Assembly (NCBI GenBank): GCA_018894105.1 | Contig: CM032122.1 | Coordinates: 30,597,404-30,661,403 of the forward strand | DNA length: 64,000 bases | From: Jacaranda mimosifolia | Taxonomy: Eukaryota > Streptophyta > Magnoliopsida > Lamiales > Bignoniaceae | Reading direction: 5' to 3' | Shown: piece after piece, positions 60,085 through 64,000 of the stretch | Layout: the number at the start of each line of letters is the position of its first letter | Numbering within the stretch: the stretch's first letter is position 1 | Position numbers and translations under genes: made by a program | The notes under the pieces: model-generated | What the model saw: the letters and a program-made list of their open reading frames with translations, nothing else | What the model was told of the DNA's origin: nothing | The model's database searches: none

Positions 60085-61423
60085 TCGTTCTTCTTACCAC
60101 AAAGTCTTGAATTGTAGCAGCGAAACTCTGGCCTGGATGATGGCGGTGGATGCCTCTTTCTTGCTAGAGTTTCTTCAAGTTTGTGCTGTCAAGACAGCAA
60201 CTCTTGATCATCAAAACGTTGTTATTGGATCAAGGTTGTCGCATTTGGTGGGGTTAGCAAGGAATAAGGCTGCCCACAATGCGATCCTTAGAGATATTTC
60301 TTTGCTTGAGAATCAAATCCCTTTGTTCGTGCTGAGAAAACTGTTAGAACTTCAGTTTTCATCCTTGGAGGAGGCCAATGAGATGCTGTTTCACGTGTTG
60401 ATGGGGCTCTGCGAGGAGCTTTCTCCTTTCAAAATGGCGGAAGATTTACCCAACATTCAAGTCAGAGAATCTGCCCATTTGCTTGATGTGTTGTACCATT
60501 TTGTTGTGCCCAAATCTGTGGGAATATTTCTGACAGGTGAAGAAGAAGAAGAAGCAGCTCAAGTGATAGAGGAAGAAAATGATCAGGAAGAAGAAGGATT
60601 ATTTTATACGGTATGGATTAAAATTTCCAATTTCATCAAAAAGATTATGTCCTCAGGGACTCTAAAAATGATGGTGAAATTGCCCTGGACATTTCTTTCC
60701 AATTTACCAATCTTGAAACTGATAAAAGAGCCCGTGGAACACTTCTTCAACTCCTTGAATGAAGAGGGAAACAATGAAGATGAGAATAGTACTAAAACCT
60801 CAGCAGCCATCATAAATAAGCCCCCATTAGTGGAAGAAATCACAATCCCTTCTGTAACCGAGCTCGCAAGAGGTGGGATCCGTTTTAATCCCACCAGCGG
60901 AGACATCTCGATCATTACTTTTGACAGCAATAATAACGTATTATATCTTCCAACCATTAGTTTAGATGTGAATTCCGAGGTTGTCTTGAGAAACTTGGTA
61001 GCGTACGAGGCTTGTAACGCATCAGGGCCATTGGTTTTGGCTCGTTACGCTGAGTTGATGAACGGGATCATCGATACGGAGGAGGATGCCAGATTTTTGA
61101 GGGAGAGGGGGGTTATAGTGAACCGTTTGAAGAGTGATGCGGAAGTTGCAAAACTTTGGAATGGAAATATGGAATGAGTAGGTCGATTAGATTGACGAAA
61201 GTGCCCTTCTTGGATAAGGTGATTGAAGATGTGAATAGGTATTATAATGGGAGGTGGAAGGTTAAGTTTTGGAATCCATGAAGAGGTATGTGTTTGGGTC
61301 ATGGAGAATGCTCACATTTCTTGCAGCTGTTCTGATGTTGTTGTTGATGGGATTGCAAGCCTTTTGCTCGGTCTATAATTGTGCTCGTGTTGTGCCTATA
61401 AGTGGTTGATTAGGTTATACTTA

Positions 61424-62123
61424 GGGCAAGTTTGGTTGGATTTTAAATTTATCTCTTGATAACTTATCGCATGATAAGTTATTTAATTATTAACTATTGT
61501 AGTGTTGTTTGGTTTGCTTGATTGTTTGTAAATATACTCATATGATTGTTATTTGGTTGGATGTATAATAATCATTGCCATATGATTATTCCTATGAAAT
61601 GACCATATTATCTTTAACTAGTTTGCAATTATATAAATTTTGAGTTTAATTACTTATATTTGCAATTAGTTTAATTTGGTGGGCCCATGAAATAATTTAA
61701 TTAAAGATTACTATATAGTTTAACTTGAACCTCACAAAATAACAATAATTAATATATTATTAGGTGGAGTGTGTATGTATCTTAATTCATTTTAAAAGTA
61801 ATTTATACAGTTAATTCACAATCATGGACATAATTAATTAACAAGTTGTTGGAGTCTAAATTGGTCAAGAACCAACTAAATTTTGCAAAATAATTTATGG
61901 ACTAGAAGGACTTTTCATAGCAAAAAGGAGCCAACTCTATCAAATAGGATAAGTTATCCTGGGGGAGAGGGGGTTTAATTATACCACAAGTTAGAATTAA
62001 ATATACGGGTCATATGATAAGTTACGGGCCTATCGGTAAACAAACAAACACACAAACCAAACATGGGACTATACATGATAAATTTTCCTAATTCTTAATT
62101 ATACCTCCAACCAAACTTGGCCT
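61424..62123. mobile_element. Tourist/PIF-Harbinger-like MITE (700 bp)
   Basis: Left GGGCAAGTTTGGTTGGA and right (reverse complement) AGGCCAAGTTTGGTTGGA are near-perfect inverted repeats, flanked by TTA on both sides (61421-61423, 62124-62126). It lies 14 bases after the DUF247 stop. Non-coding; interior contains a 'gataacttatc.catgataagtta' hairpin. Confidence 0.75.
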
Positions 62124-62126
62124 TTA

Positions 62127-63042
62127 GGGTTGTCTAATTTCTTCAAGTTTTGGTGTGGGGAAGGCACTAGTTCCCACTTTTTGTTAATTATTGTTTTATA
62201 TTAAATTTAAATACTTTTTTCTCATTATTTTCTATTGTTTTTATATGGACTCGTTTGGCTCGTATTATAAAAATCTAATGTGATGTGTTTGCATCCTTTA
62301 TTTATTCTTTAGCTTTGAGATTTTTACGATTTGATATGGAATCATGAATCACAATATTGGTTCATGGATGAGTTCATCGTGGACGTGATCCATTTTTTAA
62401 AAATTGAAACGAGTTTGATCAAAATATAAAAAGATTATTTTACCCCTTAAGAATTAATTTGATGTAACCCAATGTACAAGACTACTTTTAGAAATTAAAT
62501 TATTATCTTTAAGCTTAATAACTAATATTGCTAACCAAAGACAAATGGAGAAGCACTTTGATGGGATATCTAATTTTAAATCATTAAGTCAAACAAATGG
62601 ATGAGCAAATGAGCTGTCGGATGACTTTCGGGTTCAATTTATTCTGAAATTGTCAAATTTTAAGATGTGTTGTATCAATTTGCGGCTTAAAAATATAAAA
62701 TTAAAAATTGTCAGTGAGGTGTAGTTACATGACCAATTTTATAATTTTACCTTAATATTTTATTTATCTCAATTTTAATAATTGTATTTTTCTTTTCAAT
62801 CATTAATAAAATATATCTATTAATTTTTCTTCCTATTGAAATTATTATATTTTTATCTCTTTACTTATTATTTCATTAAAGTTATCGGTTCATTTACTTA
62901 ATTTTTTTATATTTTATATTCATCTAAGTTTATAATTTTAAGATGGGATGTACTCATTAGCCTTCATATTTTTATAATTAGTTTGAGTTTTTGAATATTT
63001 ATGATTTAAAAAACCCATCTTGTAGTTTTTAATTTTTGTTCA
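62127..63042. other. AT-rich intergenic DNA, nothing recognised
   Basis: No ORF, element end or repeat that I can support. Confidence 0.6.
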
Positions 63043-64000
63043 TGTCACGCCCCAAAAATCAAACCATAGTCTAGTTTTGAGGCGTGAAACTCAATCCCAA
63101 ATAATAATATAAACTATCCAAAATCATAAAGTTAGACAAAAGAACTCAAAGCACTCAAGCTAATTCAAGCTAATCTTGTAACACAAAGACTCAAAGTGCC
63201 AATACTTAACCTCAACTAAAACAAAATAAAATTTATAATAAATAAAAAATAGACTAATAAGCTAATTGAGAAATAAACTAGTCTATTGCAAATACCCAAA
63301 CTAAGACTCGGTCTTAATGCTCATCATAAGCAGAATCCACCTCCTCACTAAGGTTAGGGTCTAGGTCTATCAGAAGAAAATTAAAAAAAAAAAAAAAAAA
63401 AAACATAAAGTGTGAGTAAAAGATTCAGTGAATGCCAAGTGTGTGCAAACTGAGTTCGTGAATTTAACACAATAATAACAATGCTAAGATAAAACATTCG
63501 AGAAGAATATAAGTGGAAATCAGTTAAGTGTTAAACAGAAATAAAACGAGAATTTAGTACACACTTCATACGCTAACATTTAAATGCGATGATCAAACGG
63601 TGTTTGCTATAGCCAGTCAACCTTATGACTCCCACCGCAACAGTCTCTTATCGCTCGGGGCAAGGTGTGGCCTTACCAAAATAGTGCTCGAGCCTAGGTC
63701 ATTGGGAAATCTTACGACCCACTCAGCCACAAATAGTTTATGTACTTGTGCGCTGGGGGGATTGGATCATGGGGGCTTGGGGTTCAACTGGCAAGCCTAC
63801 TACTGCCCGGTGAAGTCCCTCGCACACCTGGATCAAGTTGGATCCAACTAACAATAACAGTAAATTTAGTCATAATTTTTTATCAACTTATTTAACTGCT
63901 AGTTTAAAAGCATGAAAAATCATAAAAGAGAATGTCTTCTTTCATCGAGAAATAAAATAGGAGAATTTTTATTTTTGTGTGCAGTGGAATATATATATAT
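63043..64000. mobile_element. Possible LTR or retroelement edge, running out of the window
   Basis: Composition changes abruptly at 'tgtcacgccccaaaaatc', a start typical of plant LTRs. A poly(A) run follows at 63,381-63,401, then 'aaagtgtgagtaaaagattc' and a GC-richer block at 63,590-63,850 that reads open for 83 codons without a recognisable domain. The other end lies beyond the window, so this stays tentative. Confidence 0.35.

Larger units (their letters stand above)
57827..61409 (+). pseudogene. DUF247-family pseudogene, split by a foldback element
   Basis: Plant DUF247 (PF03140) membrane-anchored protein of unknown general function. N-terminal part (57,827-58,137) carries PVHIFIVPKTLMAIHTDSYI, QQVTIGPYH and HEMERYKLVAAK. 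The remainder (from 60,008) carries RIRSSYHK, ETLAWMMAVDASFLLEFLQ, LLENQIPLFVLRKLLELQ and LVARNLVAYEAC-like tail motifs (here LRNLVAYEACNASGP). Four lesions: (1) the ATG at 57827 is followed by TAA as codon 3; (2) a 1.8 kb foldback element follows 58,137; (3) near 61,150-61,172 a small duplication shifts the frame, ending the long ORF at 61,177 while the family's SIRLTKVPFLDKVIEDVN motif continues in another frame; (4) a one-base loss near 61,276 shifts the frame again, and the C-terminal membrane helix (LTFLAA...LLLMGLQAFCS) runs on to a TGA at 61,407. The central 60,008-61,177 ORF (389 codons) is otherwise open, so decay is probably recent. It could still be transcribed. Confidence 0.88.

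Noticed and set aside
63600..63851. 83-codon plus ORF at the right edge
   Set aside because: GC-richer and open, but with no recognisable domain; it lies in a suspected retroelement.

Overview
The window is nuclear DNA from a flowering plant, most likely a eudicot. It is strongly AT-rich, with spliced genes of clear plant families (a TOPLESS corepressor, AVT6-type amino acid carrier, nodulin-like MFS carrier, plant SAM-domain proteins, DUF247), long gene-poor stretches, and many plant-type transposable elements (Tork/Tnt1-like Copia, solo LTR, Tourist-like MITEs, tRNA-derived SINEs). I cannot name the species.

Layout. 1-6.7 kb: the 5' three-quarters of a TOPLESS/TPR1-like gene on the minus strand; its 3' end lies outside the window. 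6.7-25.5 kb: a gene desert with SINEs, MITEs, a small LINE-like insertion, a solo LTR and microsatellites. 25.5-27.7 kb: a vacuolar-type amino acid transporter gene (AVT6E-like, plus strand). 30.7-31.3 kb and 44.9-45.6 kb: two paralogous single-exon SAM-domain genes (plus strand), separated by 13.6 kb that holds a young, almost complete Copia retrotransposon (35,582-40,448). 46.1-49.7 kb: a three-exon nodulin-like/MFS transporter on the minus strand, tail-to-tail with the second SAM gene. 49.7-57.8 kb: AT-rich desert dominated by a 3.1 kb element with ~590 bp inverted arms. 57.8-61.4 kb: a DUF247 pseudogene split by a 1.8 kb foldback element. 61.4-64 kb: a 700 bp Tourist-like MITE and, at the edge, a possible LTR.

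The gene order TPR1-like, AVT6E-like, SAM, nodulin-like MFS matches, as I recall it, Arabidopsis At1g80490 - At1g80510 - At1g80520 - At1g80530. The genes therefore appear to be an old conserved block expanded by transposons rather than a functional cluster: they encode a nuclear corepressor, two membrane carriers and adaptor-like proteins with no evident shared pathway.

I see no novel gene system. The most unusual structures are the foldback element inside the DUF247 gene (its arms carry a tRNA-like SINE module), the large inverted-repeat element at 52.6-55.8 kb, and three same-orientation SINE copies with 11-16 bp target duplications. All intron boundaries and counts here were read by eye.
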